This document shows positions 30,946 to 39,394 of a stretch of 40,016 nucleotides of DNA, piece by piece (the stretch's first letter is position 1; each line of letters begins with the position of its first letter). The DNA is taken from assembly GCA_018067115.1 (NCBI GenBank), contig JAGPVI010000314.1, positions 1-40,016 of the forward strand, in the 5' to 3' direction. The notes beneath the pieces were generated by a model. It did no database searches. It saw only the letters and a program-made list of their open reading frames with translations, and had not been told where the DNA came from. The DNA comes from Bizionia sp. Lineage in GTDB: Bacteria; Bacteroidota; Bacteroidia; Flavobacteriales; Flavobacteriaceae. The position numbers and the translations under genes were made by a program.

Positions 30946-33294
30946 TTAAAATCGGGCTGAAAGTCCGCCACCTGCTCCAAAACGGTTATCATAACTAGCC
31001 ATTATCGAAAAATCACGAGACAAATAGTATTCTAATCCTGTGCTCCAAGATATTTCTTTTGCAAAATGATCTCCCGTTGGAAGAGTGTCTATCCAACCAA
31101 AATCTGCTTGATATTCGTAAGCGCCAAAAATAGCAGTTCTCGGAAAAATAAGTATTTCTCGGCTTAAACTAATTTGTGGTCTTAATTTGTTGTCAATACG
31201 CACATCAAGATCAATAAAATACGGAGTTAAATACCGCACTCCTGCAATAGCAGTTGTAGAGATTTCCTCTAAGCTATCGTCCATTTTATTTTCAATATTA
31301 ACACCTCCAAAAACTCTTAAATAATCGTGTAAATACCTTTCGTATGTGACTTCAGCTTCAAGGTTTTTGTTCCATCCATATTCGGTTTCTACATTAAATT
31401 GGTTACGAATATTAGAAGCCGTAAAGCTAAAGGCGCTCATGTGTGTCCCCACATCTAACGTTGCCCATGAATAATATTTATCGGCTTCAGAAATTAAATG
31501 TTGTAAAGGGTAGTCTTTTAAGCGTTGGTCCCTAGGGGTATCGTAACTAATAACTCTTGCCATTCCGCTCATCATATGGTAAAGTATATGGCAATGAAAG
31601 AACCAGTCGCCATATTCGTTACCATAAAATTCTATAGTAACTTGCCCCATTGGGGGTACATTTACAGTATGCTTTAAAGGCGAGTATTCTCCATTTTTAT
31701 TAAGAACTCTAAAAAAGTGACCGTGTAAGTGCATAGGGTGATGCATCATTGTAAGGTTGTTTAAAGTAATTCGTGTTACCTCTTTTTCATGTATTTTTAT
31801 TTTATCGGTTTCAGAAAGTGGAACACCATTCATGCTCCATATATACCGCTGCATATTTCCGGTTAAGTTTAGTAAGATTTCCTTTACAGGAATATCAATA
31901 TTATACGCTGTTTTCTCTGCTGATTTTAAATAGTTGTAATTATATTCTGAAAACATAGCCATACCATCCATTTCTTTCATTTCGGATTGTTCTGTGTTCA
32001 TTGTGTCCTTTCCTTTTGCCTCTTTAGGCATTGTCATCTCTGTATGGTTCATTTCCTTATTCATAGAAGCGCTCTTTACCTCGTGATTCATTTTGCTATT
32101 GCCAGAAGATTGCTTCATATTATTCATAGTCATACCACTCATTTGCATCCCGTATTCTGCTTTCATTTCGAAACGATCATCTTTATTAGGTTGAAATTTT
32201 AAAGCATGAGCCCCCATTTTCATATCCATTTTGGCCATTTTTTGCATCATTTTTATTTTATCTGGTTTAGAAACAACGGGTGCAGGTAGGGTTTTACCGC
32301 TACCAATATATGCATTCGCAGTTCCAGAAGCATCTTGTGCCATAGCTCTAAACTCAATCTTTCCGGTTTGTGGAATAGTAATAATAAAATCGTAAGTTTC
32401 TGCTGTAGCAATAAACGTTTTGTTTTTTTTAATGGGTTGAACATTAATACCATCTGCCGAAACTAGAATGGGCATATCGCCACCAAAAGTCATCCAAAAC
32501 TGGGTAGATGCCGACCCATTTATAATTCGTAACCTGACTTTTTCTCCTGCTTTAAAATTCTTGTATTCTGGGTTTTGATTTCCGTTGACTAAAAAAGCTG
32601 GGTAATATATATCTGCAATATCAGCACCTTCCATCCGCTGTCTCCAAAAGTCCAGCTGTGCTCCAAAAGCTCCGCGACCTATTACTTCATTTAATGGCGT
32701 AGAGGTGCCTTTTTTCATTCCGTACCACTCATTACCACGTTTTAGATTACGCAAAATAGAAATAGGTTTTTCGTTAGACCAGTCGGAGAGTACCAAAATT
32801 AAATCTTTATCATAATCCAGTTTTTTTACTTTAGGATGTATAAGAATAGAGCCAAATACACCACTTTGTTCTTGTAACATGGTATGAGAATGATACCAAT
32901 AAGTTCCAGATTGTTTTATAGGGAACTCATATTTTAGAGTTTCTCCAGGACGAATGGGTGGAGTTGTTAAGTAAGGTACGCCATCATAAAAATTAGGTAA
33001 AATAAAACCGTGCCAGTGCACTGAAGTCTCCACGGTCATTTCGTTCTTTACATATATAACGGCATATTCACCTTCAGTAAATTCTAAAGTCGGTCCAGGG
33101 ATTGTGCCGTTTACAGTCATTCCTTTAACCGCTTGGCCTGTTTTGTTTACCATCCCTTCCTTAATGACTAAGGTGTATTCATGAACAGGTAATGTGTTGC
33201 TATTCCCTTCTTTAGAGGCTTCAAAGAGATTCTGGCCTATTGCGGCTTGAAAACTCATAAGGATTAAAACTGAGAGATATTTTAGATGTTTCAT
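30946..33294 (-). CDS. CopA-type multicopper oxidase fused to a CopB-like outer-membrane barrel
   Basis: 782 residues with a signal peptide (1-20, ending AAIGQ). Residues about 40-340 and 460-590 form the cupredoxin domains with intact copper ligands: HWHG (93-96), WYHSHT (133-138), HPMHLHGH (519-526) and HCHILYHMMSGM (567-578). A Met-rich segment at about 349-447 has around 22 Met in 99 residues. Unlike ordinary CopA, the chain then continues for about 185 residues that look like the CopB beta-barrel: VTYERYLHDYLRVFGGV, GVRYLTPYFIDLDVRID, REILIFPRTAIFGAYEY, and a Phe-terminated C-terminus. It would couple periplasmic Cu(I) oxidation to an outer-membrane module for copper resistance. Confidence 0.88.
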   Translation of the reverse strand: MKHLKYLSVLILMSFQAAIGQNLFEASKEGNSNTLPVHEYTLVIKEGMVNKTGQAVKGMTVNGTIPGPTLEFTEGEYAVIYVKNEMTVETSVHWHGFILPNFYDGVPYLTTPPIRPGETLKYEFPIKQSGTYWYHSHTMLQEQSGVFGSILIHPKVKKLDYDKDLILVLSDWSNEKPISILRNLKRGNEWYGMKKGTSTPLNEVIGRGAFGAQLDFWRQRMEGADIADIYYPAFLVNGNQNPEYKNFKAGEKVRLRIINGSASTQFWMTFGGDMPILVSADGINVQPIKKNKTFIATAETYDFIITIPQTGKIEFRAMAQDASGTANAYIGSGKTLPAPVVSKPDKIKMMQKMAKMDMKMGAHALKFQPNKDDRFEMKAEYGMQMSGMTMNNMKQSSGNSKMNHEVKSASMNKEMNHTEMTMPKEAKGKDTMNTEQSEMKEMDGMAMFSEYNYNYLKSAEKTAYNIDIPVKEILLNLTGNMQRYIWSMNGVPLSETDKIKIHEKEVTRITLNNLTMMHHPMHLHGHFFRVLNKNGEYSPLKHTVNVPPMGQVTIEFYGNEYGDWFFHCHILYHMMSGMARVISYDTPRDQRLKDYPLQHLISEADKYYSWATLDVGTHMSAFSFTASNIRNQFNVETEYGWNKNLEAEVTYERYLHDYLRVFGGVNIENKMDDSLEEISTTAIAGVRYLTPYFIDLDVRIDNKLRPQISLSREILIFPRTAIFGAYEYQADFGWIDTLPTGDHFAKEISWSTGLEYYLSRDFSIMASYDNRFGAGGGLSARF

Positions 33295-33535
33295 TTTTGA
33301 TGGTTATATTGAGATTATAAGCGAGTAATTACTAAATAATTTGTAGAAAATTAAAAAGCGGTTGTAAGTTCTTATTAATTAATCAACATAAAATAAAGTA
33401 AAAAGCAGTAATACTGTATTTTTTAAGGCTATTATTTTGTTAAAAATTAATCCTTTCATGTTAATTCCTTATATAATTACAAAATTACTGCCTAAATTAC
33501 GAGCTTAAAAACCAATACAGAAACTTTAATTAAAT

Positions 33536-35629
33536 ATGAAAAAACTTACTTTATTAGGTGCTGTCGCAATTTTTAGTGTTGTATCGTGTAAAAACGAACC
33601 AAAACAGGAAGACACTAAGGATATGGCGAAAGTCGAACAGGTACCAGGAATTAATCTAGATTATATGGATAATTCTGTAAAACCAAACGACGACTTCTTT
33701 AGTTATGTCAACGGAAAATGGATAGAAACCAATGAGATTCCAGACGATAGAACGACGTGGGGAAGTTTTATGGAGTTACGTAAAAAAACAGATGAAGATG
33801 CTTTAAGTATTTTAAAATCTGCAATGGCTAACGATAGTGATCCAGATAAAATAGTAGTGACTCCAGGGTCAGATCAAGAAAAGGCGGTATTCTTATTCCA
33901 AACAATAATGGATACAGAAAGTAGAGATAAGCAAGGTATTGAGCCTTTAAAACCTTATTTAGAGCGCATAGAGCAAATTAAAAATGTAAACGATTTAGAA
34001 GCTTATTTAATAGAAATGGAGCCACAAGGTGGTGGTGGATTCTTCGGTTTCTATGTGTATGCAGATGCTAAGGATAGTAATAAAAATGCTGCGTATTTAA
34101 GCCCAGGAAGTTTAGGGCTTCCAGATCGTGATTATTATATAAAAGACGATGCTGATTCTAAAGAAAAGAGAGAAGCTTATGTTGCTCATATAACAAGAAT
34201 GTTACAGTTTCTAGGTGATGCCGAAGAAAATGCGAAGCAGCAAGCAGAGCAAATTTTAGCTTTCGAAACAGTTCTTGCAGAGCCTAAGTTAGATAAGGTA
34301 GCATTGCGTGATAGACGAAATACTTATAACCCTACAGCAATTTCAGATTTGCAAAAAATGGTGCCAGCAATAAACTGGACAACTTATTTTGATGGTATTG
34401 GAGCTAATAATCTTGATACGGTAATTGTTAGAGAGCCAAAATATATGAAAGCGTTACAGCAGGTTTTAGCTAAAGGGGATGTGAACCAGTGGAAAGCGTA
34501 TTTGCGTTGGAGTTCTTTTAACGATGCTTCTGGAAAATTAAGTTCAGAAATCGAGAAGGCAGATTGGGATTTCTATAGCAAAACACTAAATGGTGCAAAA
34601 GCACAGCGCCCATTAGAAGAACGTGCATTAGCAACCATAAATGGAACTGTAGGTGAAGCGTTAGGGAAGTTGTATGTAGAGAAAAAATTTCCTGCAGAGG
34701 CTAAAGTGAAAGCAGAAAAAATGATTGATAATGTAATTCTTGCTTTCGAAGAACGTATCAAGAAGTTAGAATGGATGAGCGAAGAAACGAAAACGAAAGC
34801 CATCGAGAAATTGCAAGCAACCACTGTTAAAATTGCATATCCAGATAAATGGAAAGACTATTCTGATTTAGATGTAAAAAGTGTTGAGGATGGTGGTACA
34901 TACCTATCTAATATGCATCATGCATCAGTTTGGAGATATAAAGAAAACTTAGACAAGTTAGGAAAGCCTGTTGATAAGACAGAATGGGGAATGGCGCCAC
35001 AAATTGTGAATGCTTATTTTAACCCAAGTTATAACGAAATTGTTTTTCCAGCAGCAATCTTACAACCTCCATTTTATAATTATACTGCAGACGATGCTGT
35101 AAATTATGGTGGAATTGGTGCAGTAATTGGCCATGAAATCTCTCATAGTTTCGATGACTCTGGCTCTCGTTACGATAAAAACGGAAACTTAAATAACTGG
35201 TGGACAGACGGAGATTTAGAGCAATTTGAAGGTTTAGGGAAAAGTCTAGCCGATCAATATAGTGCTATCGAAGTATTGCCAGAAACTTTTATTAACGGAG
35301 AGTTTACTTTAGGTGAAAACATTGGTGACTTAGGAGGTGTTTTAGCTGCTTACGACGCTATGCAAATGAGTTTTGAAGATAACGGAAGACCAGAGAAAAT
35401 TGATGGATTTACAGCAGAACAACGCTTCTACTTAAGTTGGGCTACCGTTTGGAGAACCAAAATGAGAGACGACGCCTTAAAAACTAAAATTAAAACCGAT
35501 CCGCATTCTCCAGGAATGACAAGAGCGGTACAGCCTTTATTGAATGTTGATTCATTTTATGAAGCTTTTAATATTAAAGAAGGTGACAAAATGTACATAG
35601 CGCCAGAAAATCGCGTTAGAATTTGGTAA
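33536..35629 (+). CDS. M13-family (neprilysin/PepO) metallopeptidase lipoprotein
   Basis: 697 residues with a lipobox VVSC18 and normal family length. The N-terminal domain starts NSVKPNDDFFSYVNGKWIE, the M13_N signature. The catalytic part shows NAYFNPSYNEIVFPAAILQPPF, zinc site HEISH (H533-H537) in GAVIGHEISHSFDDSGSRYD, the third ligand Glu in GENIGDLGG and the terminal PENRVRIW. It hydrolyses peptides, probably at the outer membrane or in the periplasm. It is monocistronic: a terminator follows at 35656-35684. The 241-base gap before it, shared with the multicopper oxidase, shows no promoter I can name. Confidence 0.94.
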   Translation: MKKLTLLGAVAIFSVVSCKNEPKQEDTKDMAKVEQVPGINLDYMDNSVKPNDDFFSYVNGKWIETNEIPDDRTTWGSFMELRKKTDEDALSILKSAMANDSDPDKIVVTPGSDQEKAVFLFQTIMDTESRDKQGIEPLKPYLERIEQIKNVNDLEAYLIEMEPQGGGGFFGFYVYADAKDSNKNAAYLSPGSLGLPDRDYYIKDDADSKEKREAYVAHITRMLQFLGDAEENAKQQAEQILAFETVLAEPKLDKVALRDRRNTYNPTAISDLQKMVPAINWTTYFDGIGANNLDTVIVREPKYMKALQQVLAKGDVNQWKAYLRWSSFNDASGKLSSEIEKADWDFYSKTLNGAKAQRPLEERALATINGTVGEALGKLYVEKKFPAEAKVKAEKMIDNVILAFEERIKKLEWMSEETKTKAIEKLQATTVKIAYPDKWKDYSDLDVKSVEDGGTYLSNMHHASVWRYKENLDKLGKPVDKTEWGMAPQIVNAYFNPSYNEIVFPAAILQPPFYNYTADDAVNYGGIGAVIGHEISHSFDDSGSRYDKNGNLNNWWTDGDLEQFEGLGKSLADQYSAIEVLPETFINGEFTLGENIGDLGGVLAAYDAMQMSFEDNGRPEKIDGFTAEQRFYLSWATVWRTKMRDDALKTKIKTDPHSPGMTRAVQPLLNVDSFYEAFNIKEGDKMYIAPENRVRIW

Positions 35630-35655
35630 TACCTTACCGAGTGACATAATAATTT

Positions 35656-35684
35656 AAAAGCAGCTCGTCGAGCTGCTTTTTTAT
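35656..35684 (+). terminator. Intrinsic terminator after the M13 peptidase gene
   Basis: AAAAGCAGCTC (35656-35666), a three-base loop, GAGCTGCTTTT (35670-35680) and a T-run. Confidence 0.9.
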
Positions 35685-35688
35685 TTTC

Positions 35689-35696
35689 TACTTTTG
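35689..35696 (+). promoter_or_regulatory. Candidate -7 element of the alpha/beta hydrolase gene
   Basis: TACTTTTG matches TAnnTTTG exactly, 40 bases before the ATG at 35737 and immediately after the upstream terminator. Confidence 0.5.
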
Positions 35697-35736
35697 TGGG
35701 CAACTGCTTAACAATTCGTAATAAAACAAATAATTT

Positions 35737-36516
35737 ATGATTTTAAAATATAAAGGTGCTGCTCTTTATTATACTGCAAAAGGACATGGAGAGGCTGTTG
35801 TTTTACTGCATGGTTTTTTAGAGGACCATACTATGTGGGACGATGTAGTAAAGCTGGCATCACAAAACAAAACGGTCATTGCTATAGATTTATTGGGGCA
35901 CGGTAAAACAGATTCTCTAGGGTATATTCATTCTATGCAAACTATGGCGGAAGCTGTTAAAGCTATTTTAGATCACCTTATTATTAACGAAGTTACATTC
36001 GTTGGTCATTCTATGGGAGGTTATGTTGCGTTGGCTTTTGCAAAACACTATCAAAATCAAGTAAAAGGTCTGTGTTTATTAAATTCAACTTTCCAGCCAG
36101 ATAGCGACGATAGAAAGCTATTACGAACGCGTGCAAATAAAATGGCGCAACAAAATTTTGAGAGTATTGTAAGAATGAGTTTTGCTAATTTATTTACACC
36201 AGAAAGTAAATTACAGTACGAATCTGAATATAAAAGAGCGCTTACAACAGCGTTAAAAACCTCGCTTCAAGGCTACATGGCAGCAAATGAAGGAATGAAA
36301 AATCGTGAAGACCTCTCAGATTTTTTTGCTGAAGCACCCTTTAAAAAATTAATGTTATTAGGAGAAAAGGATACACTTTTAGATCTCAATCTTATCCTAG
36401 AATATGCTAAACAAAACACTATTGATGCTACAGTTTTTTCTGAAGGACATATGAGTTATATAGAAAATAAAGCCGAATTCCTAAGATCAGTAATGTCTTT
36501 CATCGAAATTAAGTAA
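35737..36516 (+). CDS. Alpha/beta hydrolase
   Basis: 259 residues, cytoplasmic (no signal peptide). The oxyanion-hole segment LLHGFLEDHTMWDD is followed by IDLLGHGKTD and the nucleophile elbow GHSMGG (S92). The acid lies probably in GEKDTLLDLNL, and the catalytic His in EGHMSYIEN. The family includes esterases, MenH-like and haloalkane or lactone hydrolases, and no residue here fixes the substrate. It has its own promoter and is followed by the small Cys/His protein gene after 57 bases. Confidence 0.9.
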   Translation: MILKYKGAALYYTAKGHGEAVVLLHGFLEDHTMWDDVVKLASQNKTVIAIDLLGHGKTDSLGYIHSMQTMAEAVKAILDHLIINEVTFVGHSMGGYVALAFAKHYQNQVKGLCLLNSTFQPDSDDRKLLRTRANKMAQQNFESIVRMSFANLFTPESKLQYESEYKRALTTALKTSLQGYMAANEGMKNREDLSDFFAEAPFKKLMLLGEKDTLLDLNLILEYAKQNTIDATVFSEGHMSYIENKAEFLRSVMSFIEIK

Positions 36517-36545
36517 CTTTATAACGATTATTAATTTCATTTTAC

Positions 36546-36569
36546 TTAGATTAGAAGTCCTAAATCTAA
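36546..36569 (+). promoter_or_regulatory. Inverted repeat just upstream of the small Cys/His gene
   Basis: TTAGATTAG (36546-36554) and CTAAATCTAA (36560-36569) form a stem with one bulged base, ending four bases before the ATG at 36574. In RNA it would cover the initiation region; as DNA it has TTAGAT/ATCTAA arms that could be a repressor site. Confidence 0.4.
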
Positions 36570-36573
36570 CCAA

Positions 36574-36831
36574 ATGAACAATTTAAACCGTAAAAGGGCT
36601 ATTGTGCCTAAATTGTATTGTAATGTTTTTGGGCATCGCTATTATGTTTCTAAGCTAATAACAGCGCATGTTAAAGAATATAAATGCAGCCATTGTAAAA
36701 AAGAATTAACCACAAACTCAAAAGGAGACTTAATCGAGCTTACTACTAGATTTAAAGAAATAAATTGTGTTTTGGAAAATATTCACAACAAGCGACTATT
36801 AAAATTAAAAGAGACGCCTGTTGTAAAATAG
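36574..36831 (+). CDS. Small Cys/His protein, probable metal-binding, function unknown
   Basis: 85 residues, basic, no signal peptide or membrane segment. It carries a first cluster, YCNVFGHRYYV, and a second, KCSHCKKEL (CxxC). Together Cys-His and the CxxC pair give a zinc-ribbon-like set of ligands, reminiscent of small DUF1660-like proteins with the order C..xGH.Y...CxxC. The C-terminal half is helical (FKEINCVLENIHNKRLLK). The gene is preceded by an inverted repeat and lies between the alpha/beta hydrolase and the convergent thiL gene. Confidence 0.7.
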   Translation: MNNLNRKRAIVPKLYCNVFGHRYYVSKLITAHVKEYKCSHCKKELTTNSKGDLIELTTRFKEINCVLENIHNKRLLKLKETPVVK

Positions 36832-36870
36832 AATGTTTTCCTAATATAATTACAAACTGGAATATATCGT

Positions 36871-37917
36871 CTAATCGTTAAAGTTTTTCCATCCTTGCGC
36901 TTGAAGCTGTATTTTAGTGTCTCCACGAGTCACTAAATGAGCGCCAGCGCTTTCTTCGGTGATGTAACCAATGACCGTTAAATGTGGATTGGCTTTAATT
37001 TTTGGAAAATCTTCCTGAGAGATTGTCATTAATAACTCATAATCTTCACCACCATTTAAAGCAATAGTTGTGCTGTCGATATCAAATTCTTCACAAGTAG
37101 AAATCACTTGTGGGTCTAAAGGTATTTTATCCTCATAGAGATCGCAGCCCACTTTACTTGCTTTGCAGATGTGTAGTATTTCCGACGATAATCCATCGCT
37201 AACATCAATCATAGCTGTTGGTTTAACGTCTAGATCTTTTAATAACGAGACGATGTCTTTACGTGCTTCAGGTTTTAATTGGCGCTCCATAATATAGGTG
37301 TAGGCATCCAAATCTGGTTGGTTATTAGGGTTTACTTTAAACACCTCTTTCTCGCGTTCTAAAACCTGTAATCCCATATACGCACCACCAACATCGCCGG
37401 TAAGTACTAATAGGTCATTGGGTTTTGCTCCACTGCGATAAACTTCTTGTCCTTTTTCAACTTCTCCAATAGCGGTTACAGAAATTAATAGACCAGAAGT
37501 AGAAGATGTGGTATCGCCACCAACGACATCAACATTGTAAATTTTTGCAGCCGTTTCAATTCCTGCATATAATTCTTCTAATGCTTCCAATGGAAAACGA
37601 TTAGAAACAGCAATCGACACCGTGATTTGTGTTGCATTGGCGTTCATAGCATACACATCAGATAGATTTACAACAACCGCTTTGTAGCCTAAATGTTTTA
37701 ACGGCGCATAGCTTAAATCAAAATGCACGCCTTCAACTAACATATCGGTAGTGACTACAATGTTTTTGTTTTCAGGATTAATTACAGCTGCATCGTCTCC
37801 AATACCTTTAATAGTAGATTGATGCTTAATATCAAAATTCTTAGTTAAATGTTCAATTAAAGCGAATTCTCCGAGTTCACTTAAAGGTGTACGTTGTGGG
37901 TTTTTGTCTTCTATCAT
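36871..37917 (-). CDS. thiL: Thiamine-monophosphate kinase
   Basis: 348 residues of the AIR synthase/PurM ATP-binding fold. It starts with SELGEFALIEHLTKNF, followed by IKGIGDDAAVI, TTDMLVEGVHFDL and NLSDVYAMNA (acidic metal/ATP ligands), then VVGGDTTSS, the central GDVGGAYMGL and the C-terminal MIDVSDGLSSEILHI and LNGGEDYELL. All family motifs are present. It phosphorylates thiamine monophosphate to the active cofactor thiamine diphosphate in the cytoplasm. The gene is monocistronic here, and its -7 element is so close to the ATG that the mRNA is probably leaderless or nearly so. Confidence 0.95.
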   Translation of the reverse strand: MIEDKNPQRTPLSELGEFALIEHLTKNFDIKHQSTIKGIGDDAAVINPENKNIVVTTDMLVEGVHFDLSYAPLKHLGYKAVVVNLSDVYAMNANATQITVSIAVSNRFPLEALEELYAGIETAAKIYNVDVVGGDTTSSTSGLLISVTAIGEVEKGQEVYRSGAKPNDLLVLTGDVGGAYMGLQVLEREKEVFKVNPNNQPDLDAYTYIMERQLKPEARKDIVSLLKDLDVKPTAMIDVSDGLSSEILHICKASKVGCDLYEDKIPLDPQVISTCEEFDIDSTTIALNGGEDYELLMTISQEDFPKIKANPHLTVIGYITEESAGAHLVTRGDTKIQLQAQGWKNFND

Positions 37918-37922
37918 AAATG

Positions 37923-37930
37923 CAAAAATA
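37923..37930 (-). promoter_or_regulatory. Candidate -7 element of thiL
   Basis: TATTTTTG on the minus strand matches TAnnTTTG exactly, with its last base only six positions from the first base of the ATG at 37917. No thiamine riboswitch can fit in such a short leader. Confidence 0.5.
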
Positions 37931-38116
37931 ATAAGCCTTTATTTAAGTCCCGCCTATTCTTATGCTTTTATGAATAATTTAATGTTATTAATCTTTAATA
38001 TGCATCGATTTTAACATAAATTCTAATTCGGTAATCTTTTTAAAATATTAATTTCGCAATATGTGCGCTTAAAAACAGTTAAAAGAGTAGCTAATTGGCG
38101 TTAAAACAATTCAAAT

Positions 38117-39394
38117 ATGAAAAATATTAGTAAATCTGTATTCTTTTTAATTTTTGGGCTTGCCATGGTAAGTGTGGTAGGTTGCTCAGATGAGTTAGCC
38201 GACGCACCATTGGAACCAGTTGGTGATTCTGGAATAGTGGCTTTGGCACCGTGTGAAAATGGATTTGCAGATATTTATCCGTGTAACGGTTACGACTTAT
38301 TAGCAAATATTAGTACGGAAATTTTAAGCGGAGAGGCCGATATTGATGGTAGTGATATTTGGGGGTGGACAGATGCTACAACAAATAAAGAGTATGCTTT
38401 AGTGGGGCTCGAAAATAGTACGGCCTTTGTAGATGTCTCTAATCCTAGTTCTCCCATTTTTTTAGGCCGATTAAATTCTAATGCGGGAACAAATTTTTGG
38501 AGAGATGTAAAAGTCTATAATGATTTTGCTTTTATAGTTGCAGATGGCGTGGGAGATCACGGTATGCAGGTCTTCGACTTATCACGATTAAGAACAGTTG
38601 CAAATCCGCCAGAAACGTTTAGTGCAGACGCTATTTATACTGGAGTTGGAAGCTGTCACAACATAGTAATTAACGATAGCGAAGGCGTAGCCTATTTAGT
38701 GGGGTGCAACTCTGCAAATGGTGGAGGCCCTATATTTGTGGATGTTTCAAGTCCTTTAAATCCTGCTTTTTTAGGGGAGTACACAGCTTCTGGTTACACG
38801 CACGATGCTCAGGTAATAACGTATAACGGCCCGGATACTGATTATTCTGGTAAAGAAATTTTAATTGCTAGTAACGGTGCTAGTGGTAGTGGAACCAATA
38901 AAGTGGTGATTATAGATGTGAGTGATAAAGCAAATCCAACGTTTATTTCAGAATTAACGTACCCACAAGCAGCATACACGCATCAAGGTTGGTTTACAGA
39001 CGATCAGCGCTATTTTATTTTAGGCGATGAGTTAGATGAACAATATATAGGGGTTAACACAACAACTTTTGTTTTCGATTTTTCAGATTTAGATAATCCT
39101 GTTTTGTCTTCAAAATATACAGCAGCTTTCGATGCTATCGATCATAATGGATATGTTAAAGGAAACGAGTTTTATCTCGCAAATTATCGTGCTGGACTAC
39201 GTGTTTTTGATATTACTAATATTTCTTCGCCTACAAATTCAATGACCGAAGTTGGTTATTTTGATACGTATCCGGCAGATAACAATACTGGGTTTAATGG
39301 TGTTTGGAGTGTTTATCCTTATTTTAATAGTCAGAATATTATTATTGGCGATATAGAAGGTGGTTTATTTATTGTTAGAAAAAGTAGTCTTTAA
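38117..39394 (+). CDS. Choice-of-anchor B family lipoprotein (LVIVD-like repeats)
   Basis: 425 residues with a lipobox VVGC23. The mature protein consists of repeated beta-propeller-like units ending in 'D(V/I)S.P..P.F(L/I)(G/S)': FVDVSNPSSPIFLGRL, FVDVSSPLNPAFLGEY, IIDVSDKANPTFISEL, VFDITNISSPTNSM. This is the LVIVD/choice-of-anchor B family, surface or secreted proteins usually anchored by variable signals; here the anchor is the lipobox. Function is unknown, with adhesion or ligand binding the usual guess. Its stop codon overlaps the next start by one base, so the pair is translationally coupled. I saw no promoter in the 199 bases upstream. Confidence 0.87.
   Translation: MKNISKSVFFLIFGLAMVSVVGCSDELADAPLEPVGDSGIVALAPCENGFADIYPCNGYDLLANISTEILSGEADIDGSDIWGWTDATTNKEYALVGLENSTAFVDVSNPSSPIFLGRLNSNAGTNFWRDVKVYNDFAFIVADGVGDHGMQVFDLSRLRTVANPPETFSADAIYTGVGSCHNIVINDSEGVAYLVGCNSANGGGPIFVDVSSPLNPAFLGEYTASGYTHDAQVITYNGPDTDYSGKEILIASNGASGSGTNKVVIIDVSDKANPTFISELTYPQAAYTHQGWFTDDQRYFILGDELDEQYIGVNTTTFVFDFSDLDNPVLSSKYTAAFDAIDHNGYVKGNEFYLANYRAGLRVFDITNISSPTNSMTEVGYFDTYPADNNTGFNGVWSVYPYFNSQNIIIGDIEGGLFIVRKSSL

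Noticed and set aside
31773..32202. Plus-strand ORFs opposite the Met-rich part of the multicopper oxidase
   Set aside because: They arise because Met codons (ATG) read as CAT on the other strand, giving His-rich nonsense; no start context or homologous pattern.
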